NCBI GenBank assembly: GCA_964586235.1
Contig: CAZPIO010000002.1
Span: 1 to 64,000, forward strand
DNA: 64,000 bases
Origin: JAUCQB01 sp964586235
GTDB taxonomy: Bacteria > Planctomycetota > Phycisphaerae > UBA1845 > PWPN01
Reading direction: 5' to 3'
Shown: positions 41,543-49,948 of the stretch, piece by piece
How the letters are laid out: every line of letters begins with the position of its first letter
How positions within the stretch are numbered: the first letter of the stretch is position 1
Position numbers and translations under genes: made by a program
Notes under the pieces: generated by a model
The model's database searches: none
What the model was told of the DNA's origin: nothing
What the model saw: the letters and a program-made list of their open reading frames with translations, nothing else

Positions 41543-42565
41543 ATGAAACACATGCAGGAAATGTTCGGAGCAGGCAAGGGTCGTCGAAGCGTACGGCTGT
41601 TTTTCACCTGCGCAGGCCGGCGGATTGAGCTGATCACGGCGTTTATCCGGGCGGCCCGCTCGCTGGGCCTTCGCCCGGAAATCCACGCGGCCGATACCGA
41701 ACCGCACTTCGCGGCGGCCTGTGTCGCCGACCGGGCACACCAGGTCCCGCCGACCCGTGCCGCGGGGTACATTCCCGCCCTGCTGCGAACCGTGCGGCGT
41801 CACAAGATCGACATCCTGATCCCCTTGATCGACATGGAACTGGTCAAGCTGGCCGATGCGAGAGACGAGTTCGTCCGGCTGGGCTGCGCGGCCCTGATCT
41901 CGTCGCCTTCGGTCGTACGGACTTGCCGGGACAAACTGCTCACGTATCGTTTTCTGACCGGTCATGGGATTGACACCCCCACGACCTGGACCCCCCAGGA
42001 AGCACTGAGCCGGCGGAGACATCGTTTCCCGTATTTCCTGAAGCCGCGGCAAGGAAGCGCCAGCAGGGGCAGTTTCGTGATCCGCAACCGAGCGGATCTG
42101 AATGCTCTGGTACCCCGGGTGCCGGACCCGATCATCCAGGAGTTCATCCCTGGGTTCGAACACACCCTAGACGTTTATGCTGGGTTCGACGGGCGCCCCC
42201 GCTGCGTTGTGCCCCGGCAACGGATCGAGGTCCGGGGAGGCGAGGTCACCAAAGCCCGGACGGTCAAGCATCCAGAGATCATGAAGATGGGCGCGCGGGT
42301 GGTCGAGGCGCTTGGCGACTGTGTGGGGTCGATCACCATCCAGCTCATTCTCATGCCGGGGGGGCGAATACGCGTCATCGAGATCAACCCGCGATTCGGG
42401 GGAGGCGTCCCGCTGGCAATCCATGCGGGAGCTGATTTCCCCAAATGGCTCCTCTCGGAGTGGCTCGGCCGGCACCTCAGGATCCGCCTGGACCAGTTCC
42501 GCGACGATCAGCTCATGCTCCGATATCATCAATCCTTCTTCCTCAACGGGACTCGACAGAGGTAG
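41543..42565 (+). CDS. ATP-grasp enzyme (CarB-like)
   Basis: A 340-residue ATP-dependent ligase. The pre-ATP-grasp part has RLFFTCAGRRIELITAFIRA and DILIPLIDMELV; the ATP-grasp fold shows YFLKPRQGSASRG (ATP-binding Lys and flexible loop) and VIEINPRFGGGVPLA (metal-binding Glu and Asn). This subfamily commonly sits in glycan or capsule clusters together with a HAD phosphatase, as here, but the carboxylate substrate is unknown. The start is uncertain: ATG at 41543 is used; GAGGAG lies 18 bases upstream, and ATGs at 41552 and 41561 are alternatives. The HAD gene starts 73 bases after its stop. Confidence 0.85.
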   Translation: MKHMQEMFGAGKGRRSVRLFFTCAGRRIELITAFIRAARSLGLRPEIHAADTEPHFAAACVADRAHQVPPTRAAGYIPALLRTVRRHKIDILIPLIDMELVKLADARDEFVRLGCAALISSPSVVRTCRDKLLTYRFLTGHGIDTPTTWTPQEALSRRRHRFPYFLKPRQGSASRGSFVIRNRADLNALVPRVPDPIIQEFIPGFEHTLDVYAGFDGRPRCVVPRQRIEVRGGEVTKARTVKHPEIMKMGARVVEALGDCVGSITIQLILMPGGRIRVIEINPRFGGGVPLAIHAGADFPKWLLSEWLGRHLRIRLDQFRDDQLMLRYHQSFFLNGTRQR

Positions 42566-42638
42566 AATCCGATCCGGCCCGGGGCTCCATGGCAACGGGT
42601 TGAAGGAACCAGGCTCGGGCAGGGGATACAGGGTGATC

Positions 42639-43328
42639 ATGTCAGTGGTGACGTTGCACGGTATCGCGGTCGTGGTATTCGATCTGGACGACACGCTGTA
42701 TCCGGAGCGAGAGTTCACCTACAGCGGTTTCGAGGCTGTGGGGCGGTGGTTACGAGCCCGCATGGACTGCCCGTCAGACCCTTCGGCCCGGATGCGGGAG
42801 CTCTTTGAGCAGGGCCATCGCGGTCGGGTCTTCGACCAACTGCTCGCCGAGTGGAGCTGCCCCCAGGCGGCGAGTTGGGTACCCCAAATGGTTGAGTGTT
42901 TTCGAGGCCATAATCCCAAGATACGGCTTTTTACCGACGCCGCCGCCGCCCTTGAGAGCTGGCAGGCAACATTTCAATTATCGTTGATCAGTGATGGTCC
43001 AGTGGGCATGCAATGGAATAAAGTAAAGGCTCTGGGCTTGGAGTCGCGGCTCAGGCCGATCATCATAACTGACCAGTGGGGGCTGGCGTTCAGGAAGCCG
43101 CATCCCCGAGCATTCGAGGCGGTCGAGAACGAAACGGCCCAACGCGGCTCGCGCTGCCTGTACATCGGTGATAACCAGTCAAAGGATTTTATCGCACCCC
43201 GCCAGCTTGGATGGCGGACAGCGTGTCTGCAGCGCAGCGGCGGCATATACCACGCCGCCCAGTGCCCGGAAAACGGGGCACCGGAGTTCGAATTATCGAC
43301 ACTTCAGGGTCTGACGCTGGTTCCCTGA
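42639..43328 (+). CDS. HAD-superfamily hydrolase
   Basis: A 229-residue phosphatase-type protein. Motif I is VVFDLDDTLYPE (nucleophile and acid/base Asp), motif II Ser is in SLISDGP, motif III Lys in RKPHPRAF, and motif IV is YIGDNQSKDF, so all catalytic residues are present. The helical cap domain lies between motifs I and II, as in phosphoglycolate phosphatase-like members. It probably removes phosphate from a sugar phosphate or small molecule acted on by the ATP-grasp enzyme upstream. ATG at 42639 is used; a GTG at 42633 with AGGGGA upstream would add two residues and is about as likely. Confidence 0.88.
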   Translation: MSVVTLHGIAVVVFDLDDTLYPEREFTYSGFEAVGRWLRARMDCPSDPSARMRELFEQGHRGRVFDQLLAEWSCPQAASWVPQMVECFRGHNPKIRLFTDAAAALESWQATFQLSLISDGPVGMQWNKVKALGLESRLRPIIITDQWGLAFRKPHPRAFEAVENETAQRGSRCLYIGDNQSKDFIAPRQLGWRTACLQRSGGIYHAAQCPENGAPEFELSTLQGLTLVP

Positions 43329-43752
43329 GCCGGAAGGTTCTGTGGCCGTCCTCAACCGGAGGTCCTGCGCGATCGGACGGTAGACCGTCTCTCTGGTGCT
43401 GTTCTGCATATTGAGCTGATCGGGTGAATGCCTCGCGAAGGCCTCGGGGATCGTGAAGGAGGTGCGAACCGAAGGCCGGAGACGACAGTAAAAGGGGTGG
43501 CAAGGCCTCAAGCGAGGGGGCTTTTCAGTGGGTTCCGTCTGCGCCTTGCCTCAACCGCCAAGTGCCTATGTGCCGATAACTTACGAATCAGTCCGGGCGG
43601 CCGTGGGTCGAGAGAGCCAACTGCGGACTGGCGAGCGAAAATCGGTTCAAGCACTCCGCCGGCTACCGCGCAGGCGGACGCGTTGACGCATGAAGATGGC
43701 GGTTAACCCGAGGAGCGGGGGACCCGAAGTCTGCCCTTTGCGTTGGAGAGGC
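43329..43752. other. Intergenic region upstream of the polysaccharide-export operon
   Basis: About 420 bases before the Wza-like gene. Likely to carry its promoter or leader; I found no confident sigma-54 or sigma-70 site and no riboswitch consensus. A GGCAAGGCCTCAAGCGAGGG segment near 43499 could form a small stem. Confidence 0.4.
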
Positions 43753-45447
43753 ATGGCCGTGGGTCCGGGGTCAGGACAGACTCAGATGCACTTGAAACAA
43801 CTGCGCAGACCGGCACCGAGCGGCATCAGAATAATTCTGCCGATGATCCTTGCACTCTCGGGTGCAGGCTGTGCATCGCCGTGGTGGAACTCCTACATCG
43901 ACCCGACACAAGTGGGGAACTTCCACGCGAGCGTGATCACGGAGATCCAGGATACGGTCAGTTTTGAGGACAAGCCGTCGGGCATTCCCAATGCAGTCGA
44001 CCCGACGCCCGAAGATCTGGTGGCCACGATCGAAGACTACCGGCTTGGGCCGGGTGACGTGTTTCAGATGAGCGCGCTCGATTATCTCGCCAAGGGCACG
44101 CAGAGCGAGTTCATTCTCACGGTGGACGATCTGGGTTACGTGGATGTCCCGCAACTCGGCCGAGTTCGCGTTCAGGGGCTCTCCTCGCCGGAGATTCGCG
44201 AGGAGCTGATTCGACAGGCCAAAGCCGCGGGCCTTTACGGGGAGGAATCGCAGCCAACGATCACCCTGATCCTGGGCGAACAGCAGAATCGAACGTTCAA
44301 CGTATCAGGGGCGGTTCAGGTACCCGGTTCATACCGGATCCCCCGTGCGGACTTCAGGCTGAGCGAAGCGCTGAACATGGCCGGCGGCTGGAGCGAAATG
44401 CTCCAGACACTCTACGTCAGTGGCAGGATTCAGACGATCTACGTTATTCGAGACGAGCCCAGGCCCAAGGTAGTGAAAGAACGGCCGGGAGAGGCCCCCT
44501 CGACCACCGACTCCGGTCAAGCGCCTGCCCAGCCCGTGGTGACAGCACCTGATATGGCCGTCACGGAAAGACCAGCCCCGCCGACGGATGGCGAGATCCA
44601 GTCCTCGGTCCGCCCGCAACAGGCCGGGCCCGCGCTTCCCAGCGAAGAAATAGAGAGGGATCTGATCGACGCGGTCACCCCGCCCGGGACCACGTCAAGA
44701 CCGGACGGCGAAGCGACCCCTGCGGCCCCGCCGTCGACAGAGGAGGCCCCGCCTCCGCTGCGTCCGTTTATTTTCGTGAACGATAAGCAGATTGAAGCCC
44801 CTGCCACACGACAGACAGCCCAGACACCCCCCCCATCTTCGACCAGCATGCAGGCCACCCCGCAGGCCCAGCAGGCCTCGCGGCCGGTGGACTGGAGCGA
44901 GCTGGCGGGCGAGGGACAGCAGAGGATCATCCGCATCTCGGCCGAGGCACTACGAAACGGGGACAGCAGCGCCAACATTGTGATCCGCCACCGGGACTGG
45001 ATCCGGGTGGTTACCGGGCCGGTGGGGTCCTACTATATCGGCGGCCACGTCGTCCAGCCGGGACAGTACCCCTGCGGAGGCGAGCAGATCACCTTGACCC
45101 AGGCAGTCATCGCCGCCCGAGGGCTGGATCCACTGGCCTGGCCAACGCGATGCGAGATTCGCAGACGTCTCGATCGGGATCGTGAGCAGATTACGCAGTG
45201 GGATCTGGCACGAATCATGAGCGGGCAGGACCCGGACGTGTTCATTCGTCCGAACGACGTGATCAACATCGGTACGCATGCGTTGGCGCCGTTCCTCTAC
45301 ACGATCCGGAACGCCTTCCGCTTCGCCTACGGTTTCTCGTTCTCCTACGATCGAAACTGGGCGGAGTACGACACGCTCGCGGGCCAGTACTATCGTGCCA
45401 GAACACAAGCAGCTCAGAGGGGCCTGCTCAGTGCCTTTGCAGATTGA
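43753..45447 (+). CDS. Outer-membrane polysaccharide export lipoprotein (Wza-like, SLBB)
   Basis: A 564-residue exporter. ATG at 43753 is favoured by GGAGAGG just upstream. A hydrophobic stretch ends in the lipobox LSGAGC (Cys about residue 40). The polysaccharide-export domain begins at DYRLGPGDVFQMSALDYLAKG and continues with VDDLGYVDVPQLGRVRVQGL. The first SLBB-type segment is NVSGAVQVPGSYRIPRADFR; a second (YIGGHVVQPGQYPCGGEQIT) follows an unusually long Pro/Ala/Thr-rich linker of about 200 residues. It would form the outer-membrane channel for the exopolysaccharide, working with the Wzc-like protein two genes later; the exosortase gene lies between them, 22 bases downstream. Confidence 0.9.
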   Translation: MAVGPGSGQTQMHLKQLRRPAPSGIRIILPMILALSGAGCASPWWNSYIDPTQVGNFHASVITEIQDTVSFEDKPSGIPNAVDPTPEDLVATIEDYRLGPGDVFQMSALDYLAKGTQSEFILTVDDLGYVDVPQLGRVRVQGLSSPEIREELIRQAKAAGLYGEESQPTITLILGEQQNRTFNVSGAVQVPGSYRIPRADFRLSEALNMAGGWSEMLQTLYVSGRIQTIYVIRDEPRPKVVKERPGEAPSTTDSGQAPAQPVVTAPDMAVTERPAPPTDGEIQSSVRPQQAGPALPSEEIERDLIDAVTPPGTTSRPDGEATPAAPPSTEEAPPPLRPFIFVNDKQIEAPATRQTAQTPPPSSTSMQATPQAQQASRPVDWSELAGEGQQRIIRISAEALRNGDSSANIVIRHRDWIRVVTGPVGSYYIGGHVVQPGQYPCGGEQITLTQAVIAARGLDPLAWPTRCEIRRRLDRDREQITQWDLARIMSGQDPDVFIRPNDVINIGTHALAPFLYTIRNAFRFAYGFSFSYDRNWAEYDTLAGQYYRARTQAAQRGLLSAFAD

Positions 45448-45469
45448 GCCACAAGAGGAAAGAGTCAGG

Positions 45470-46393
45470 ATGCACGCCAAGTCGCGAGCCTTGTGGACAC
45501 CGGCGACGACGCTGCAGGTCACAGTGGTGACAGGCCTGCTGGTCGTGTTGTTCTGGCACGTGCTGGTTCGCCTGGTGACCAAATGGCAGAGCAGCGAGGA
45601 CTGGTCGCACGGGTTCATCATTCCGTTCTTCAGCATGTACTACCTGTATATCCGCCGAGACAGCCTGCCCGCCGCCCTGACCGATCGAAGCCTTCTGCCT
45701 CGCCTTGCGGGAGCGGCCCTGCTGATCCTCGCCTACCTGCTGTACATTCGGGCAACGGTCGCCCGGATCGACTACCCGAAGAACGTGGCCCTGGTGATGA
45801 GCATCATGGGGATCGTGCTGATGGTCTGCGGGTGGCCCATTGCGCGATGGGGTTGGTTCGCGATCGCCTTCCTGATGTTTGCGATGCCGCTGCCGGACAA
45901 CGCTTATGGGCAGTTGACCAGCCCGCTGCAGCAGGTGGCCGCGCGCGTATCGGCGGGGGTACTTGCGACGGTGCCGGACATGACGACCGAGGCGTCCGGG
46001 ACGGTCGTCGAATACGTCTACCAAGGCCGGTCCGGAACACTTGACGTCGAGCGGGCGTGCAGCGGGATGCGGTTGCTGATGACCATGACCGCTCTCGGGG
46101 TGGCGATGACCTTCGTCAACGAGCGGCCATTGTGGCAGCGTCTGCTGATGATCCTGATCTGCATTCCGATCGCGGTGTTCTGCAACATCATCCGCGTGAC
46201 CACCACCGGATTCTTCGTGGTTTTTGGCCGTCAGGACCTGGCCCAGGGCACCCCGCACATGCTGCTGGGGTTGATGATGCTGGCAGTCGCGTTTTCCCTG
46301 TACGGCGCGACCTCTTACATCTTGAACCATCTGTTTGTTGAAGGCCAACCCGAGCCTGGGGAAGAAAAGGCAACGGGAGGTGTTATCGGATGA
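45470..46393 (+). CDS. xrt: Exosortase (EpsH family)
   Basis: A 307-residue multi-pass membrane transpeptidase with about eight helices. The proposed catalytic residues are present: Cys197 in ERACSGMRLL, Arg242 in NIIRVTTTGF, and His263 in GTPHMLLG. It recognises PEP-CTERM signals such as the VPEP-helix-RRRR tail of the protein encoded at the left of this window and transfers those proteins to the envelope or matrix. GAGGAAAGA precedes the ATG. It lies 22 bases after the Wza-like gene and overlaps the Wzc-like gene by 4 bases, so it is embedded in the export operon. It has no fused C-terminal EpsI domain. Confidence 0.94.
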   Translation: MHAKSRALWTPATTLQVTVVTGLLVVLFWHVLVRLVTKWQSSEDWSHGFIIPFFSMYYLYIRRDSLPAALTDRSLLPRLAGAALLILAYLLYIRATVARIDYPKNVALVMSIMGIVLMVCGWPIARWGWFAIAFLMFAMPLPDNAYGQLTSPLQQVAARVSAGVLATVPDMTTEASGTVVEYVYQGRSGTLDVERACSGMRLLMTMTALGVAMTFVNERPLWQRLLMILICIPIAVFCNIIRVTTTGFFVVFGRQDLAQGTPHMLLGLMMLAVAFSLYGATSYILNHLFVEGQPEPGEEKATGGVIG

Positions 46394-48624
46394 CTTCGTT
46401 ACCCATGACTGTCCAGGAACGCGTTCCCATGCCTTTCGGGCCGGTGGTCCGGCCGGACATGGCGGCGGGCATCTCGGTCCAGGACGTGATCCGCATATTG
46501 AAGCAGCGTGTCTTCCTGATCCTCTTTGTCTGGATCCTGGTGTTTGCCGCGAGCGGGGGACTCACCTTCGTGTGGCAGAAGTACTGGCCCGGTTACACCG
46601 CTAATGGCTATGTGATCGTGGAATCGCCGGTGACCAGAGCGCCCATGCAGCTCACTGACCCGATGGTAAACGTCGACCTCCTGGACAGGGCCGTGGCCGA
46701 CCAGATGCAAAGACTGAAGGGAGAAGGGCTTCTCAGGGATCTGGTAACGAATGACCAGCGCGTGCGTGACACGGCATGGTTCAAGTCAGGCCGCGACGCC
46801 AACGACCGGCTGGCGAACCTCAAGGGCGGCCTCGCGGTCAGACAGATTCCAGAGACCAACTTCATCGCGATCGGGTTCACCACCAAAAATCCAGAAGAAG
46901 CGCCTGTGATCATCAACCAGTTGATTGACAAGTATATCGCTCAGACCAGCAGCGCCTACGAGAGCAGGTACAAGACTGAGCGGGACACGTATGCGAGGAA
47001 CGAACAGGACATCAAGAACCGCATGCAGGAGATTCAGAATCAGCAAGTGGAGTTCATGAAGTTAGAGCTGAGCGAGCCCGGCGTGACCCGGAACATCAAC
47101 GTGTTGGGGGACACCTGGCGCGTGCTGGCTGAAGAGGCGACTCGGATCAGCGCCGAGAAACTCCAATACCAGGCCGCATATGAGAATCTGCGCGACACGA
47201 GCTTCTCGCAGGCCGGACTCACGCCTCGGATGCGGGCGATAATCGAACAGGATCCGGAGGTGCTCGAGCTGCAGAACGCCAAGCTCGCGCACGAACAGCA
47301 GTTGATGAACCTGCAGAACCAGGGGTTGGGAGACAACCATCGTCAGGTCCGCGACCTCAAGAGCATGATAGACGTTCTGGACCGACAGTTGAGCGAGCTC
47401 AGGGCCCGCAAGGAGCAGGAAGTCCGCGAGGCCGAGCTCAGCCAGGCTGAGACTCTCTACCTCAACGCGATGCAGGCCGAGCAGCAGTTGCTGGACCGCG
47501 TGGAGGAGGTCAAGTCAAAACAGCGCGATCTTGACCGCCAGATGGCGACGTACGAGGCGCGTGAGAAAGAGTATACGCTCCTTCAAGACCAACTGGGGAG
47601 GGTCAGCGACTATGTTACCCAGTTGCAGATGTTGATCAACACCAGCGGTGCGACGCGGGTGCAGGGCGTGCAAGCCGCTGTGCCACTGGAACGGTCGAAA
47701 CCGCGGTGGGAGTACAATCTGCCGGCGGGGTTCATGCTGGGTCTGCTGCTGGGCGTGGGCCTGGCCATGCTTCTGGAGTTCATGGACACTTCGTTGAAGA
47801 CCGGTCGTGATGTCGTCCGCCACGTGCACGTGCCCATCCTCGGCACCGTGCCGGATCTGGACGACGAAGAAGTGCCGATCGAATCGATCGAGACGGCCGC
47901 TCATGTGGCTCCCCGCTCGATGGTGGCGGAGGCGTTCCGGACCATACGGACGAATCTGCTGCTGACCTGCCCTGCCGATCGGCAGCGAACCATTCTGGTC
48001 ACCAGCCCCCGGCCGGAAGATGGCAGGACATCCGTCGCGACGAATCTCGCCATCTCGCTCGCACAGAGCGGGCGTCGTGTGCTGCTCGTCGACGCCAACT
48101 TCCACCGCCCCCGGCTGCACACGATCTTTCGCAGGAACGGCGTGAACGGTCTGAGCAACGCCCTGCTCGGCCAGGCACGCCTTGCAGACGTAGTCACCAA
48201 GACGGATCTCCCGAATCTCGACGTGCTGACAAGCGGGCCGATCCCTCCGAATCCCACGGAACTGCTGGGCGGCTCGTACCTCCAACAGGTCATCGACCAG
48301 GCGACCGAGCGATACGACCAGATCATCTTCGACGGCCCGCCCGCCCTTCTGGTCAGCGACGTGCTGGTTATGACTCCCAGCGTGGACGGTGTGATCCTCG
48401 TATGCCGGGCGCGGAGCTGCTCTCGGGGTGTCGCCCAACGAGCGCGCGAGCAAATCGAGAGAGTTGAAGGCCACATATTCGGGGCGGTTCTCAACGCGGC
48501 CCAGGTCGCCCGCGGCGGCTACTTCCGCGAGCAGATCCGCAGCTACTATGACTACCAGTCCGAGCAATTGTTGGAGGCTGAGGGAGCGCGCGAACTGCCT
48601 CGCGAAGAGCCGGACAAGACATAG
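46390..48624 (+). CDS. Wzc-like chain-length determinant / BY-kinase with altered Walker A
   Basis: A 744-residue inner-membrane protein. The N-terminal Wzz domain has a first helix (VFLILFVWILVFAASGGL), a long periplasmic coiled coil (about 175-420) and a second helix (PAGFMLGLLLGVGLAMLLEF). The cytoplasmic domain follows BY-kinases: Walker A' VLLVDANFHRPRLH and Walker B QIIFDGPPALLVSDVL. The Walker A motif, however, reads SPRPEDGRTS rather than PGEGKST, so the catalytic Lys is Arg. A tyrosine cluster (SYYDYQ) remains near the C-terminus. It would control exopolysaccharide chain length with the Wza-like channel; kinase activity is doubtful. It overlaps the exosortase gene by 4 bases and ends at a hairpin terminator. 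Confidence 0.92.
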   Translation: MTSLPMTVQERVPMPFGPVVRPDMAAGISVQDVIRILKQRVFLILFVWILVFAASGGLTFVWQKYWPGYTANGYVIVESPVTRAPMQLTDPMVNVDLLDRAVADQMQRLKGEGLLRDLVTNDQRVRDTAWFKSGRDANDRLANLKGGLAVRQIPETNFIAIGFTTKNPEEAPVIINQLIDKYIAQTSSAYESRYKTERDTYARNEQDIKNRMQEIQNQQVEFMKLELSEPGVTRNINVLGDTWRVLAEEATRISAEKLQYQAAYENLRDTSFSQAGLTPRMRAIIEQDPEVLELQNAKLAHEQQLMNLQNQGLGDNHRQVRDLKSMIDVLDRQLSELRARKEQEVREAELSQAETLYLNAMQAEQQLLDRVEEVKSKQRDLDRQMATYEAREKEYTLLQDQLGRVSDYVTQLQMLINTSGATRVQGVQAAVPLERSKPRWEYNLPAGFMLGLLLGVGLAMLLEFMDTSLKTGRDVVRHVHVPILGTVPDLDDEEVPIESIETAAHVAPRSMVAEAFRTIRTNLLLTCPADRQRTILVTSPRPEDGRTSVATNLAISLAQSGRRVLLVDANFHRPRLHTIFRRNGVNGLSNALLGQARLADVVTKTDLPNLDVLTSGPIPPNPTELLGGSYLQQVIDQATERYDQIIFDGPPALLVSDVLVMTPSVDGVILVCRARSCSRGVAQRAREQIERVEGHIFGAVLNAAQVARGGYFREQIRSYYDYQSEQLLEAEGARELPREEPDKT

Positions 48625-48652
48625 CTCCGGCAAGCGATGGCATCTGAACCGA

Positions 48653-48686
48653 AACGGCCGGCCTCCGGGTCGGCCGTTCCGCTTTT
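48653..48686 (+). terminator. Hairpin terminator after the polysaccharide/exosortase operon
   Basis: AACGGCCG and CGGCCGTT (8-base perfect arms, 48653-48660 and 48671-48678) enclose a 10-base loop and are followed by CCGCTTTT. It is 29 bases after the stop of the Wzc-like gene and before the oppositely oriented dockerin gene. Confidence 0.7.
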
Positions 48687-48726
48687 CGGGGCGTACCCCG
48701 AGCGGCAGCCCGGTCTTCATGGCGGG

Positions 48727-49818
48727 TCAGTTGGCACAGTCCGGCTCGGCTGGGACGCCAGGCCCGCTGAGGCATTGAAAGAACAGGGCGAAGTCGACAG
48801 CGTCAACATCCACGTCCCCGTCCATCCGCGCGTCCACGCAAGGCCACACGGTCTGGGACGGCTCGACGCCGGAGTAGCAGGCCTGGAAAAGGCCGAAGTC
48901 CACCTGGTCGACATCATTGTCGTAATCGAGGTCTCCAGGAGTCCAAACGGTCAGGGATACCGGAACGAGCACGGCGGGGTTGACGGCCGCCGGATCACTG
49001 ACGGTTATGGCAGCCTGGTATTGGCCCACGGCCAGGGCGGGTATCGTGTAGCTGACCGTTATCGGGTCACTCTCGCCCGCGCTGGCTCCGGCAGCCGGCA
49101 GACAATCGAGCCAACCGGCGTTGTCGGTGATGGTGAAGTTCAGCGTCCCGCCGCCGGTATTCTGCACGAGAAGAACATCCGCTTGAGCATTGCTGCCCAC
49201 GCGAATCTTGTGTTCAAACGAGCCAGGGGAAACCGAGATCTCGGGCGGTCCGGGGATGACCTCGGTGATGGAGATGTCGTCATACCATGCATCGCCGTCG
49301 GTATGGCGGGTCAGAACCGCGGCAATGCGATTCGCGCCCGTCGGGGCGACCACCGTCCAGGCGATCTCTCGCCAATCGTAGTTCAGCGTCTCCTGTTCAG
49401 GCATTTTCGAATCGCCAATGTTTGTGTCGTTGTTGAAGAACCAGACGCCGAAGACGTACCACCCCGCGGGGTTCTGGACGTTCGCGGTCTTGACCCAGGC
49501 GCTGACGCGATAGGTCTTGCCGGCGGTGATGGAGTTGTAGGGGCTCACCTGCCGGAGCATGCCCAGGTCCCATGTGGAGTTCGCCTTGAGCCACTGCGAG
49601 TAGGAGCCCGAGTGCCTGGTAGAGGTCGTAAGAACGTCCACGTCGGGGTGTGGCTCAGCGTCGTTGGTTTCCCAGTACAGTCCGACGCCGAGGTAGGTCG
49701 GCGATTCACCTGCCTCGAACCCGGGGTTGAGGATCAGGTTCGGTCCAGCCCAGGCTGCGGGCGCTGCCAGTCCGGCCCAGGCGACGGCGGTAATGATAGT
49801 GGTCCGATATGGGGCCAT
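48727..49818 (-). CDS. Secreted carbohydrate-binding, BACON and dockerin-like protein
   Basis: A 363-residue exported protein with no obvious catalytic domain. Signal peptide (TTIITAVAWAGLAAPAAWA) and GGGAGG before the ATG. Residues about 25-190 form a CBM4/9-like jelly roll (NLILNPGFEAG at the start, AWYDDISITEV at the end). A BACON-like sandwich follows (NFTITDNAGWLDCLP), then two EF-hand loops (DLDYDNDVDQVDF, DGDVDVDAVDF) with paired cysteines, ending AEPDCAN. The BACON and tail are clearly related to those of the hydrolase-like protein at 11.5-13.2 kb. Probably binds polysaccharide at the cell surface or in the matrix. It converges on the polysaccharide operon. Confidence 0.82.
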   Translation of the reverse strand: MAPYRTTIITAVAWAGLAAPAAWAGPNLILNPGFEAGESPTYLGVGLYWETNDAEPHPDVDVLTTSTRHSGSYSQWLKANSTWDLGMLRQVSPYNSITAGKTYRVSAWVKTANVQNPAGWYVFGVWFFNNDTNIGDSKMPEQETLNYDWREIAWTVVAPTGANRIAAVLTRHTDGDAWYDDISITEVIPGPPEISVSPGSFEHKIRVGSNAQADVLLVQNTGGGTLNFTITDNAGWLDCLPAAGASAGESDPITVSYTIPALAVGQYQAAITVSDPAAVNPAVLVPVSLTVWTPGDLDYDNDVDQVDFGLFQACYSGVEPSQTVWPCVDARMDGDVDVDAVDFALFFQCLSGPGVPAEPDCAN

Positions 49819-49948
49819 GTGCCCCTGTCCTCCCGACGATGACCCGCGCGACTCACTCGTTCGAACTGCTTATCATTGTATCGCCCTGAGCGGGCAAAGA
49901 GTATCCCTTTTTCGCCGGGTCACCCGGTCGGATCTGGTTGGGCAGGCT

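Noticed and set aside
41200..41628. Plus-strand frame upstream of the ATP-grasp gene
   Set aside because: Overlaps the ATP-grasp gene out of frame, has no domain or clear start; some stretches look reasonable but not enough.
43329..43752. c-di-GMP riboswitch before the polysaccharide operon
   Set aside because: Looked for because of the diguanylate cyclase in the window, but the conserved GEMM bases were not found.
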